Origin: an uncultured Clostridia bacterium
Lineage (GTDB): Bacteria; Bacillota; Clostridia; Oscillospirales; CAG-272
Length of the DNA: 13,332 bases
Reading direction: 5' to 3'
Assembly: GCA_937894775.1 (NCBI GenBank)
Contig: CALAXC010000307.1
Coordinates: 1-13,332, forward strand
A model generated the notes under the pieces. It ran no database searches, was not told the origin of the DNA, and worked only from the letters and a program-made list of their open reading frames with translations. Positions 6,568-13,200 of this stretch are shown here, one piece after another. Within the stretch, counting starts at the first letter, position 1; each line of letters begins with the position of its first letter. Both the position numbers and the translations under genes were made by a program.

Positions 6568-6936
6568 ATGTACTACCGTCCTCAGGGTTACAGATATCCG
6601 CGTGATATGAGCATACCGCCAAATTACGGCGGAAGTATGTTTTCTAATGTAACAGAAAATACCGAAGAAGATCTAAGATCACAAGACGTTGAAAATACAT
6701 CTTCCGAAATAATAGAGATCCCCGTAGAAAACGAAGAAATTGCACAAAGAGAAGAAACCGCAAAAGATACCGAAGCAAAACCCGCATCACTGTTAGGCAA
6801 TCTGCGCTTGAATTCTTTATTCAACGGAAGAATAGGAAGCGAAGAACTGCTTATTTTAGCGCTTATACTTTTACTCTCCGACAGCAACGGAAACGACGAT
6901 CTTATAATACTTTTGGTTTTATTGCTGTTTATGTGA
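6568..6936 (+). CDS. Unknown 122-aa protein with hydrophobic C-terminal hairpin
   Basis: Not a named family that I can assign. The N-terminus (1-25) is rich in Tyr, Pro and Arg (YYRPQGYRYPRD). Residues 26-72 are strongly acidic and probably disordered. The C-terminus is the striking part: GRIGSEELLILALILLLS (87-104), a polar turn SDSNGNDD (104-111), then LIILLVLLLFM (112-122) running to the last residue. This forms two short hydrophobic stretches that are rather short for normal transmembrane helices but could make a re-entrant or membrane-surface hairpin. AAGGAGG lies 6 nt before the ATG. It is the third gene of the operon. Similar small proteins ending in a leucine-rich hairpin occur in spore-forming Clostridia to my recollection, but function is unknown. 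Confidence 0.8.
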   Translation: MYYRPQGYRYPRDMSIPPNYGGSMFSNVTENTEEDLRSQDVENTSSEIIEIPVENEEIAQREETAKDTEAKPASLLGNLRLNSLFNGRIGSEELLILALILLLSDSNGNDDLIILLVLLLFM

Positions 6937-6940
6937 AATA

Positions 6941-7024
6941 CAAAACGCTGCTTTTTCGGGGGCTCTGCCCCTCTTAACCCCGCAAACTTTTAAAAAAGTT
7001 TGACCAAAACTTTACCAAAACGCT
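6941..7024. repeat. Palindromic intergenic element flanked by 9-bp direct repeats
   Basis: CAAAACGCT occurs at 6941-6949 and again at 7016-7024. Between them are GGGGC-TCT-GCCCC (6959-6971) and a 9-bp stem with 2-nt loop (6983-6991 with 6994-7002). The tandem ACCAAAAC (7003-7010 and 7014-7021) follows. The arrangement resembles small interspersed non-coding repeats seen between genes in gut Clostridia. It may also end transcription between the convergent operons. Only one copy is in this window, so repeat status is inferred. Confidence 0.45.
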
Positions 7025-7052
7025 TTTCTCTTAATTAAAATAAATCACATCA

Positions 7053-7117
7053 GGAAAGTTCTTGAAAGATAGGGGTATGGGGGAAGGAAAACTTCTTTCA
7101 AGAAGTTTCCTTCCCCC
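7053..7117. repeat. Long hairpin with a competing alternative pairing
   Basis: A stem of 18 bp with one bulged A (7079-7097 with 7100-7117) forms a G-rich/C-rich hairpin. The upstream segment 7053-7069 is complementary to 7094-7110 at 16 of 17 positions, so the two pairings exclude each other. No T run follows on either strand, so this is not a classic terminator. It lies between the convergent small-protein and helicase-loader operons. Confidence 0.5.
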
Positions 7118-7138
7118 ACATACACACATACAAAAAAA

Positions 7139-8086
7139 TCACATTTTTTGTTTTCTAATATCAATACCGCAGAAAAGCAAAGGATAATATTCGCCAAAAA
7201 GTCTGCTCGTTATACGCTCGGCATATTTCGACTCGATCTCTCGTTTTGAAAGATTTGTATTTATAAACGTCGATCTCGATGAATTTATTCTTGAATTTAT
7301 TACGTTATAAAGACAAGAAACGGTAAACTGATTAGTAAGCTCTGTTCCGAGATCATCTATTATAAGAAGATCGCAGTTAAAATACCGTTCGGTATCATCT
7401 TCACCGTTTCCGAACTGTTTTCTTTCAAAATCCGAAAACATATCTATCGCGCTTACGTAAAGAACGTCATAGCCGTTATCGATTACAGTTTTTGCAACAG
7501 CCGTTGAAAGATGCGTTTTGCCGAGTCCCGTTCCGCCTATAAGCAAAAAATTTCTGTAGGTCTTGGAATTAAATTCCTCCGCAAAAGACTTAAGTGAAGA
7601 ATAATACCTCTTCATAGTATCATACGAAGCTCCGCCGCTTCTGTAATATTCAAGTGAAAAATTATCAAAGCTCTGCTTTGAAATAAGAGAACCGAGTCCC
7701 GACGATTCATATCCCGCAACGATAAGAGCGCGCTTCATACATTCGCACATTTTCTCGTCAACGTATCCCGAATCGTCACATTTTTTACATTCATACTGAA
7801 CGTCGGTATAATCCTTGGGATATCCTGCGCCGATAAGCAATCTTTCCCTTTCCGCAACAAGTATACCGTTTCTCTTCTTAATATTTTCAATCTCGTCTTT
7901 ATCGCCCGAGGTTGCCGCTGACATTATCTCAAGCGCTGTTTTTGAAAGTATCTTATCTATTTCTCTCACTCTTGGCAATCTTCCGTAAACCTCAAGGCAA
8001 CGCAGATCGGCAAGCTTTCTTGCATTAAGATATTTTTCGTGATATTCTCCTTTAATACGGATAAGATCCGCTCTGTTGTAACCCAT
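7139..8086 (-). CDS. DnaC/DnaI-type replicative helicase loader ATPase
   Basis: A 315-residue AAA+ protein of the DnaC/DnaI class, which loads the hexameric replicative helicase onto DNA. The N-terminal part (1-95) is helical. A four-cysteine cluster, C100-x-x-C103 and C114-x-C116, resembles the zinc-binding region of DnaI-type loaders. Walker A is GGTGLGKT (184-191), Walker B is LLIIDDLG (240-247), sensor I is in FINTNLS (274-280), and the arginine-finger region is RITSRLFG (291-298). The frame opens with GTG at 8092, but the start is placed at ATG 8086 because AGAGG lies 5 nt before that ATG and would abut the GTG. It is the last gene of the operon, 27 nt after the DnaD-domain gene, the expected partner. 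An IstB-like ATPase was considered, but no transposase is nearby. Confidence 0.92.
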   Translation of the reverse strand: MGYNRADLIRIKGEYHEKYLNARKLADLRCLEVYGRLPRVREIDKILSKTALEIMSAATSGDKDEIENIKKRNGILVAERERLLIGAGYPKDYTDVQYECKKCDDSGYVDEKMCECMKRALIVAGYESSGLGSLISKQSFDNFSLEYYRSGGASYDTMKRYYSSLKSFAEEFNSKTYRNFLLIGGTGLGKTHLSTAVAKTVIDNGYDVLYVSAIDMFSDFERKQFGNGEDDTERYFNCDLLIIDDLGTELTNQFTVSCLYNVINSRINSSRSTFINTNLSKREIESKYAERITSRLFGEYYPLLFCGIDIRKQKM

Positions 8087-8091
8087 ATACA

Positions 8092-8096
8092 CCTCT
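8092..8096 (-). promoter_or_regulatory. Ribosome binding site that fixes the helicase-loader start
   Basis: AGAGG on the minus strand lies 5 nt before ATG 8086. The in-frame GTG at 8090-8092 would have no usable spacing, so the ATG is preferred. Confidence 0.7.
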
Positions 8097-8113
8097 CAAA
8101 GCTAAAGCTTCAG

Positions 8114-9112
8114 TTATTTAAGATCCTTAAGGCTGCGATTAAGAGCCGCCGCAAAAAAGTCGTCTATTTCATAGCTCTTTTGCGGATCGTTATCGCCCTT
8201 AGAATCTTTTTTATTTTTTTCAAAGGCTTCTATATCCTCTTTTGTACGAAGTCCCTGACCGTACCATTTTTCAAGTATCTTATCGGTATATTTAGGTACA
8301 GGCCTCTGAATGGAATTCACCGTCATATCAAAAGCAATACGTATTATTTCTTCACTGTATCCGTATGTATTCAGCCATTTTTCAAAAAGCTCTTTTTCGG
8401 TCTTGGTAAGATCTCTCGAGCCAAAGCCGTACATTTTTTTGATCTTGAACAGATCTTCCTTTGCCTTTTCAATAGCATCTATTCTGTCAACCACCTCGTG
8501 TGTGGTAGTAATACCGTCATCATAGAGTGAAATAGCAAACTTCTCGGCATACTTTACGCCTTTTTTACCGAGCTTTCGTACATACGCAAGTATTGCGAGG
8601 ACCGCTTCTTCTTCAAAATCATAACGGTCAACAAGACCGACTACGATACCCGAATCATACTGATTAAAGCTTTTTCCGAAAACCTTTTGCGCCTCGTCGA
8701 CAAAGCACGCAGATACAACTCTTTTCTGAATAAGAGTTGCAAGCTCAAGACTTCCGTAATTATCAGCATCCCCGCTCTCGACAGCACCGTTTCTGTGCGC
8801 TTCGGGAATTTGAACAGTCTTAGGCTCTGCATGTAAAGCTTCAGAAGTCTTTTCCGCAGTTTTCTTTCGTGAAGCACGTACCGTGCCAACAACTCCCGCA
8901 CCCTTCCAGAACTTTAAAGATGCATCGACCTCGGACTTTGAAAGTCCGAGCTTTTCTTCTACAGATAAAGCCTCGTCTACTTCTCCGTTTTCATTTGCGC
9001 CCATCAAAAGCAAAGCAAGTATTTTAAGATCCTGCTCATCAGCCTTTGAAAGTATTTCCGCTATATTTTCGGGAATATTTCCGTTTATATATTCTATCTT
9101 CTTTTTCGACAT
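8114..9112 (-). CDS. DnaD-domain replication initiation protein
   Basis: A 332-residue protein with two helical DnaD/DnaB_2-type domains, about 121-212 and 222-300. These domains help remodel DNA and recruit the helicase loader in low-GC Gram-positives. The second domain carries the diagnostic YxxxIxxxW motif as Y275, I279, W283. The N-terminal 1-80 looks like a winged-helix region (AEILSKADEQDLKILALLLMG, then LSVEEKLGLSKSEVDASLKFW). It is followed by a charged linker at about 81-118. AGAGG lies 5 nt before the ATG. The gene follows rex by 30 nt and precedes the helicase loader by 27 nt; the DnaD-loader pair is common in Clostridia. It could be a phage-type DnaD, but the core-gene neighbours argue for a chromosomal one. 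Confidence 0.92.
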   Translation of the reverse strand: MSKKKIEYINGNIPENIAEILSKADEQDLKILALLLMGANENGEVDEALSVEEKLGLSKSEVDASLKFWKGAGVVGTVRASRKKTAEKTSEALHAEPKTVQIPEAHRNGAVESGDADNYGSLELATLIQKRVVSACFVDEAQKVFGKSFNQYDSGIVVGLVDRYDFEEEAVLAILAYVRKLGKKGVKYAEKFAISLYDDGITTTHEVVDRIDAIEKAKEDLFKIKKMYGFGSRDLTKTEKELFEKWLNTYGYSEEIIRIAFDMTVNSIQRPVPKYTDKILEKWYGQGLRTKEDIEAFEKNKKDSKGDNDPQKSYEIDDFFAAALNRSLKDLK

Positions 9113-9142
9113 AAAGCCCTCTCTTGCAGGGCATCTCAGCCC

Positions 9143-9862
9143 TTATTTTTCTATTTCTTTCGCCACCTCATAGCAAAGCGACATCAAGGAATCTCCTATA
9201 TGAACGTCCTCTACAACTATCTTGCTTTTGCCAACGTCAAGCTCCTTACCCGTAAAATTCCATATTCCTCTTACGTTAGGACAGTTGACAAGTCTTTCAA
9301 CTATATCATCGGCATACTCTTTAGGTAATGTAAGAATAATTATATCAACACAAAACTCCTTAAGCATATGCTCCATTTCGTCAACAGAAAATATCTTTAT
9401 TTCCGATACCTTTTTACCGATAAGCTCGGGAGATATATCGAACATAGCCACAACGTCGACACCGCGTTTTTCAAACATCGGACTTTTAACAAGCGCTGTA
9501 CCAAGATTTCCCGCGCCTACTACCGCTGCGCGAAAACCGCAACTGACTCCCAATATTTCACAGATCTTTGAATAAAGATAATTTACGTTATATCCGTATC
9601 CCTGCTGTCCGAATCCGCCAAAGCAGTTAAGATCCTGTCTTATCTGTGAAGCGGTAAAATTCATCATTTTAGAAAGCTCGGCAGAGCTTACTCGTGTTTT
9701 TCCCTCGCGTATAAGCTGACGGAGGTATCTGAAATATTTAGGCAAACGCTTTACGACCGCAGACGAAACGTCGGGGCGTGAAATGTTTCCTACTCTGTCA
9801 ACGCAAGAACGGTCATTACCGTCTTCGTTATTTACAATATCTTTTTCGGTATATTCAGACAT
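9143..9862 (-). CDS. rex: Redox-sensing transcriptional repressor Rex
   Basis: Rex senses the NADH/NAD+ ratio. With NAD+ bound it represses fermentation and anaerobic-metabolism genes, and NADH releases it from DNA. The 239-residue protein shows an N-terminal winged helix (about 36-90: VKRLPKYFRYLRQL, then SSAELSKMMNFTASQIRQDL, then FGQQGYGYNV), the Rossmann NAD(H) loop VVGAGNLG (114-121), and a C-terminal helix at 225-239 expected to swap between dimer partners. It has about 30 extra acidic residues before the usual start of the family, but AGGAGA 8 nt upstream supports this ATG. It lies 26 nt after tsaD and 30 nt before the DnaD gene. No clear Rex operator was found in the window, so autoregulation is not shown. 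Confidence 0.96.
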   Translation of the reverse strand: MSEYTEKDIVNNEDGNDRSCVDRVGNISRPDVSSAVVKRLPKYFRYLRQLIREGKTRVSSAELSKMMNFTASQIRQDLNCFGGFGQQGYGYNVNYLYSKICEILGVSCGFRAAVVGAGNLGTALVKSPMFEKRGVDVVAMFDISPELIGKKVSEIKIFSVDEMEHMLKEFCVDIIILTLPKEYADDIVERLVNCPNVRGIWNFTGKELDVGKSKIVVEDVHIGDSLMSLCYEVAKEIEK

Positions 9863-9888
9863 TTTTTAACTCTCCTGAAACGTAAAAA

Positions 9889-10902
9889 TCAAGTACCATC
9901 ATCATTTGCCGAAGCATTAAGTGACGTATCGGCAAAATTTCCGTTTAAATACTCATAATACCCTGCCGCCGCAACCATTGCCGCATTATCCGAGCAAAGA
10001 GCAAGACTCGGCCTGCAAAAAGTAACGTTTCGCTTTTTACATAAATCCTCAAGCGCCGCTCTTATATGTGAATTTGCCGCAACTCCGCCCGCAAGGACAA
10101 GCTGCTTCGGAGAATATTTTTTAATTATATAATCTGTCTTTTTTACTATGGCGTCAACTATAACCTTTGTATAAGATGCAGTAATATCGGCAGCATTCGG
10201 CTCGCTTCCCTTTTGTCTTTCGGAATTTATATAATTAAGAGCCGCCGTCTTAAGTCCGCTGAATGAGAAATCGGCATTATCGCCAATAAGCGCAGGTGAC
10301 GGAAGCTTTACCGATAAAGGATCGCCCTCATAAGCGAGCTTATCCATAGCCGCACCCGCAGGATATGGCATTCCTATGACTCTGCCTATTTTGTCAAAAG
10401 CTTCGCCTGCCGCATCATCGCGTGTTCCACCGATCTCAACAAAATCCGTGGGAGAAACAACGTCATAAAAAGAAGTATGCCCACCCGATACCACAAGCGC
10501 GGAAAAAGGTGCTTTGAGCTCGGGGTATTCAAGGTATGCCGCCGCAACATGAGCCTTTACGTGATTTACAGGAACAAGAGGTATATTATTTGCAAAAGCC
10601 AAAGACTTAGCAAAGTTTACACCGACAAGCAACGCCCCTATAAGTCCCGGATGTGATGTTACGGCAATACAGCCAATATCCTTAATAGTTATCCCCGCCT
10701 CGGAAATCGCCTCATAGGTTATCGAGCTTATCGCTTCTATATGCGCACGGCTTGCTATCTCGGGAACCACTCCGCCGTAAAGACGGTGAGTTTCTATCTG
10801 AGATGCAACTATATTTGAAAGTACCTTATGACCGTTTTCATCGACAGACAATACGGCTGCAGATGTTTCATCGCAGGAGCTTTCTATTCCCAAAATATAC
10901 AT
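9889..10902 (-). CDS. tsaD: tRNA N6-adenosine threonylcarbamoyltransferase TsaD
   Basis: TsaD transfers the threonylcarbamoyl group to A37 of ANN-decoding tRNAs (t6A), working with TsaB and TsaE in bacteria. The 337-residue protein is full length. It starts MYILGIESSCDETS, the family signature. Metal ligands are H114 and H118 in NHVKAH, and D305 in LCSDNAAM. SGGHTSF (139-145), GEAFDK (166-171) and AGGVAANS (271-278) are ASKHA-fold motifs. The start has AAAGGTGA, overlapping the rimI stop, about 11 nt upstream. It lies 10 nt after rimI, the usual neighbour. tsaB and tsaE, which often precede rimI, are not in this window. Confidence 0.97.
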   Translation of the reverse strand: MYILGIESSCDETSAAVLSVDENGHKVLSNIVASQIETHRLYGGVVPEIASRAHIEAISSITYEAISEAGITIKDIGCIAVTSHPGLIGALLVGVNFAKSLAFANNIPLVPVNHVKAHVAAAYLEYPELKAPFSALVVSGGHTSFYDVVSPTDFVEIGGTRDDAAGEAFDKIGRVIGMPYPAGAAMDKLAYEGDPLSVKLPSPALIGDNADFSFSGLKTAALNYINSERQKGSEPNAADITASYTKVIVDAIVKKTDYIIKKYSPKQLVLAGGVAANSHIRAALEDLCKKRNVTFCRPSLALCSDNAAMVAAAGYYEYLNGNFADTSLNASANDDGT

Positions 10903-10912
10903 TGATAATCAA

Positions 10913-11353
10913 TCACCTTTCAAAAACTTTAGTCATTACTATGGCATTATCGAGCGGAGCAACATAAAAATTTTTTCTGACACCTGCCATATTCCAGCCA
11001 CACGAAGAGTAAAGCGAGATCGCCGCAAGATTTCTTTCTCTTACCTCTAAAGAAAGAAAAGCAATATCATTTTCTTCGGCATATCTGTCTATCTCGTGCA
11101 TTATCATTCTCGCGAAGCCCTTGCGCCTGTATTCGGGATGCGTAGCAATATTAGTTATCTGTCCCTCATCGAGAACGGTAAGCATTCCACCGTAAGCGAC
11201 GACCTTACCGTCGCACAAAATAACGATCCCTACATTTCCGCTCTTCAATAGCATTTCAAGCGACTTTTCACTCCAAGGGATAGAAAAGCAGAGTTCCTCT
11301 ATGCAAGCGACCTCTGCAATATGCTCGGCACTAAGCCGTTTTATTTCTATCAT
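10913..11353 (-). CDS. rimI: Ribosomal-protein S18 alanine N-acetyltransferase RimI
   Basis: A 146-residue single-domain GNAT acetyltransferase. RimI acetylates the N-terminus of ribosomal protein S18, and relatives have broader targets. The acetyl-CoA loop is YRRKGFA (75-81). The RimI-type signature LEVRERNLAAISLY (102-115) is followed by CGW and a C-terminal DNAIVMTK. PWS at about 26-28 also fits RimI. The ribosome binding site is weak (GGTGAT about 5 nt upstream), and it follows the dCMP deaminase by 15 nt, so coupling is likely. Direct adjacency to tsaD supports RimI over a generic GNAT. Confidence 0.93.
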   Translation of the reverse strand: MIEIKRLSAEHIAEVACIEELCFSIPWSEKSLEMLLKSGNVGIVILCDGKVVAYGGMLTVLDEGQITNIATHPEYRRKGFARMIMHEIDRYAEENDIAFLSLEVRERNLAAISLYSSCGWNMAGVRKNFYVAPLDNAIVMTKVFER

Positions 11354-11368
11354 TAGTTATCACCGTTA

Positions 11369-11857
11369 TCAATATCCGAATATTCCCGAAAGAGAATCAT
11401 CGTCATCTATCCAGGACTGAACATCTATAACACGGTAATCGTCATGGGTATCACGAACGATAAGCTGAGATATACCCGCATTTATTACAAGTCTTTTGCA
11501 CATCATACAACTGTTTGTTCCCGAAACAAGTTCTCCCGTTTTGGAATCAATACAAGCCATATAGATAGTAGCGCCAAGCATTCTTTCGCGAGAAGCGGCA
11601 ATAATAGCATTAGCCTCTGCGTGAACCGAACGGCAAAGCTCATATCTTTCACCTCTCGGAATGTTCAGCTTATCCCTCATACAGCAATTAAGATCGCTGC
11701 AATTCTGTCTGCCTCTGGGCGCACCGTTATAACCCGTTGAAACTATAACATCGTCCTTTACAATAATAGCACCGAATTTTTTACGCATACAAGTGCATCT
11801 TTCGGCAACCGTCTCGGCAATATCAAGATAATAATTATGCTTAGAAACTCTGCTCAT
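11369..11857 (-). CDS. dCMP deaminase family protein (ComEB-like)
   Basis: A 162-residue zinc-dependent deaminase expected to convert dCMP to dUMP, a precursor for thymidylate. Zinc and catalytic residues are visible: H79-A-E81 in SVHAEANAI, and C117 and C120 in SCMMCKR. The N-terminal block YYLDIAETVAER-CTCMRKKFGA and the TGYNGAPRGR motif (41-50) fit dCMP rather than cytidine deaminase. The residue before C117 is Ser, not the usual Pro, and the strand-to-CxxC region is longer than in many relatives. The frame extends 21 codons further upstream, but the start at 11857 is chosen for GGAGG 5 nt before the ATG. It is the first gene of the six-gene operon. Confidence 0.92.
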   Translation of the reverse strand: MSRVSKHNYYLDIAETVAERCTCMRKKFGAIIVKDDVIVSTGYNGAPRGRQNCSDLNCCMRDKLNIPRGERYELCRSVHAEANAIIAASRERMLGATIYMACIDSKTGELVSGTNSCMMCKRLVINAGISQLIVRDTHDDYRVIDVQSWIDDDDSLSGIFGY

Positions 11858-11891
11858 AACATCCTCCAAAAGAACAAGACTATACATATTT

Positions 11892-11920
11892 ATTATACAA
11901 CGAAGTAGGCAATAAATCAA
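11892..11920 (-). promoter_or_regulatory. Sigma-A promoter of the dCMP deaminase-rex-helicase loader operon
   Basis: On the minus strand, TTGATT (11915-11920, 4/6 match) is followed by a 17-bp spacer and an exact TATAAT (11892-11897). It gives a leader of about 28 nt before ATG 11857 and could drive all six genes; gaps between them are only 10-30 nt. Confidence 0.8.
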
Positions 11921-11972
11921 GACCTTTTTGTTAGTTTGAAGAAATTTGTTGATTGATGTTTGTTTTTGAAGA

Positions 11973-11997
11973 TATAGCTAACCGCAGTTATGCTATA
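11973..11997. promoter_or_regulatory. Imperfect palindrome in the divergent intergenic region
   Basis: TATAGCTAAC and GTTATGCTATA (11973-11982 with 11987-11997) form an inverted repeat with one unpaired base around CGCA. It lies about 50 bp upstream of the deaminase promoter -35 and about 95 bp upstream of the XRE gene -35. It looks like an operator or small stem-loop; no binding protein can be named. Confidence 0.35.
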
Positions 11998-12060
11998 TAA
12001 AATATTCTATTTACAAAGATAATTACTATCAACGGTATTTGTTATTGTGTTTCTAGGCAC

Positions 12061-12088
12061 AAAATGAGAGTTTAATCATAAAATGAGA
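12061..12088 (+). repeat. 9-bp direct repeats upstream of the XRE-TPR promoter
   Basis: AAAATGAGA occurs at 12061-12069 and 12080-12088, with a 19-bp period (about two helical turns), ending 2 bp before the -35 hexamer. The position suits a regulator binding the same DNA face. This is a candidate site only. Confidence 0.45.
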
Positions 12089-12090
12089 TA

Positions 12091-12119
12091 TTGTTATTTT
12101 GCTTTCTCGATGCTATAAT
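12091..12119 (+). promoter_or_regulatory. Promoter of the XRE-TPR regulator gene
   Basis: TTGTTA (12091-12096, 4/6 match), a 17-bp spacer and exact TATAAT (12114-12119), with TGC before it as an extended -10. The 10-bp palindrome GTAAGCTTAC (12126-12135) sits at the expected start site, a plausible autoregulatory operator. Confidence 0.75.
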
Positions 12120-12161
12120 ATAACCGTAAGCTTACAAAAAATCAAAAAGGAGATAATATAT

Positions 12162-13094
12162 ATGAAGATAACTGTGTTTTCAGAAAATATGAAAAAATTC
12201 AGATTAGCAAAAAAATATACACAGGAATACGTTGCCGAAAAGCTTTGTGTAACCGCCCAAAGCGTATCAAGATGGGAGTGCGGAAATACCCTCCCCGACG
12301 TATTGATACTTCCCGAAATTGCCGAGCTTTACGGTGTTTTGGTAGATGATCTGTTTAAAAAACAGTCGGTGGCGTATGATAACTATGCTCAAAGACTTTC
12401 TGCACTTTATGAAATAAGCGATGATCCTGAAGATTTTATGAGATGCCGTCTTGAATATCAAAAGCTGATAAAATCGGGTGAGGCATCGTTACAAGACAAA
12501 TGGGATTATGGCTGGATACATAAAGCTATGATGGCATATTGTGAGGAAGAGGCACTTAAATGGTTTGATGAGGTTTTGGCTGATAAAACCGATAAAAATG
12601 CGCTTCCGTATAGACGAGCAGCTCAAATGAAGGATGATATGTTGTTCCACTTGGGAAAGGGCTCACAGATTATAGCAGAGCGTCAGCGTGAGATGGATGA
12701 AGCTAACGGAGAGCTTGACGTAAGAGAATGGGTATTGCTTATCGATGCATATACTTGGGATAAACAATATGAAAAAGCTCTTGCCTTGTGCGAAAAGGCT
12801 ATTCAAAAATTTCCCGATAATTGGGAGTTGTATATCAATCTTGGATGGATCTATCAAGATATGAAAAAATATGAAGAAGCAATTACCTACTATGAAAAAG
12901 CAGGAGATATAGGAACATATTTTTGTGATGAAAAATATTCTATTGCTATGTGCCATCGAAAGCTTGAAAACTTCAAAGAGGCACACCGAATCTATTTGGA
13001 AATTGCAGATATTCACCGCAAGAACGGATATGACGTTGAAGCAGACCAAGCTTTGGGATATGCAAAAGAAATTGAAGATAAAATAAAAGAATAA
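12162..13094 (+). CDS. XRE-family regulator with TPR sensor domain
   Basis: A 310-residue cytoplasmic regulator. The N-terminal helix-turn-helix is Cro/CI-like (about 5-62: MKKFRLAKKYTQEYVAEKL, then TAQSVSRWECGNTLPDV). It is followed by helical repeats; the clearest TPR pair is residues 203-248 (ALALCEKAIQKFPDN, WELYINLGWIYQDMKKYEEA). This architecture is like Rap/Rgg/PlcR-type regulators whose TPRs bind peptides or proteins, but the ligand here is unknown. The frame is open back to 12099; the start at 12162 is fixed by AAGGAGA 8 nt upstream and by the HTH N-terminus. It diverges from the deaminase operon, has its own promoter, and no partner gene follows. Codon use seems richer in TTG and GAT than the neighbours, by eye. 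Targets are unknown. Confidence 0.9.
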   Translation: MKITVFSENMKKFRLAKKYTQEYVAEKLCVTAQSVSRWECGNTLPDVLILPEIAELYGVLVDDLFKKQSVAYDNYAQRLSALYEISDDPEDFMRCRLEYQKLIKSGEASLQDKWDYGWIHKAMMAYCEEEALKWFDEVLADKTDKNALPYRRAAQMKDDMLFHLGKGSQIIAERQREMDEANGELDVREWVLLIDAYTWDKQYEKALALCEKAIQKFPDNWELYINLGWIYQDMKKYEEAITYYEKAGDIGTYFCDEKYSIAMCHRKLENFKEAHRIYLEIADIHRKNGYDVEADQALGYAKEIEDKIKE

Positions 13095-13130
13095 TTTAAT
13101 TTTCTACTCACAAACGCGTGATTATAAAGT

Positions 13131-13169
13131 AAAAAGGATGGAGATTGCACTTTGCTTTCTCTATCCTTT
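13131..13169. terminator. Bidirectional terminator-like hairpin after the XRE-TPR gene
   Basis: A 12-bp stem with one G-U (13133-13144 with 13158-13169) has a 13-nt loop. The T run is better on the minus strand (five T), while on the plus strand it is interrupted (TTTCTCT). It lies 38 nt beyond the regulator's stop and may end transcription from both sides. Confidence 0.55.
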
Positions 13170-13200
13170 CTCTATCGGTAAATAACGACCTAATGCAACA

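Noticed and set aside
7139..8086. Reading the AAA+ ATPase as an IstB transposition helper
   Set aside because: No transposase or inverted repeats are nearby, and pairing with a DnaD-domain protein and the cysteine cluster favour a helicase loader.
8039..8530. Plus-strand open frame opposite the helicase loader and DnaD-domain gene
   Set aside because: Antisense to two well-supported genes; hydrophobic and basic composition is a by-product of the opposite-strand codons.
13138..13185. 15-codon plus-strand frame downstream of the XRE-TPR gene (possible signal peptide)
   Set aside because: The position is tempting because TPR regulators can have cognate peptides, but AAAGG abuts the ATG with no spacing and the frame overlaps a terminator-like hairpin.
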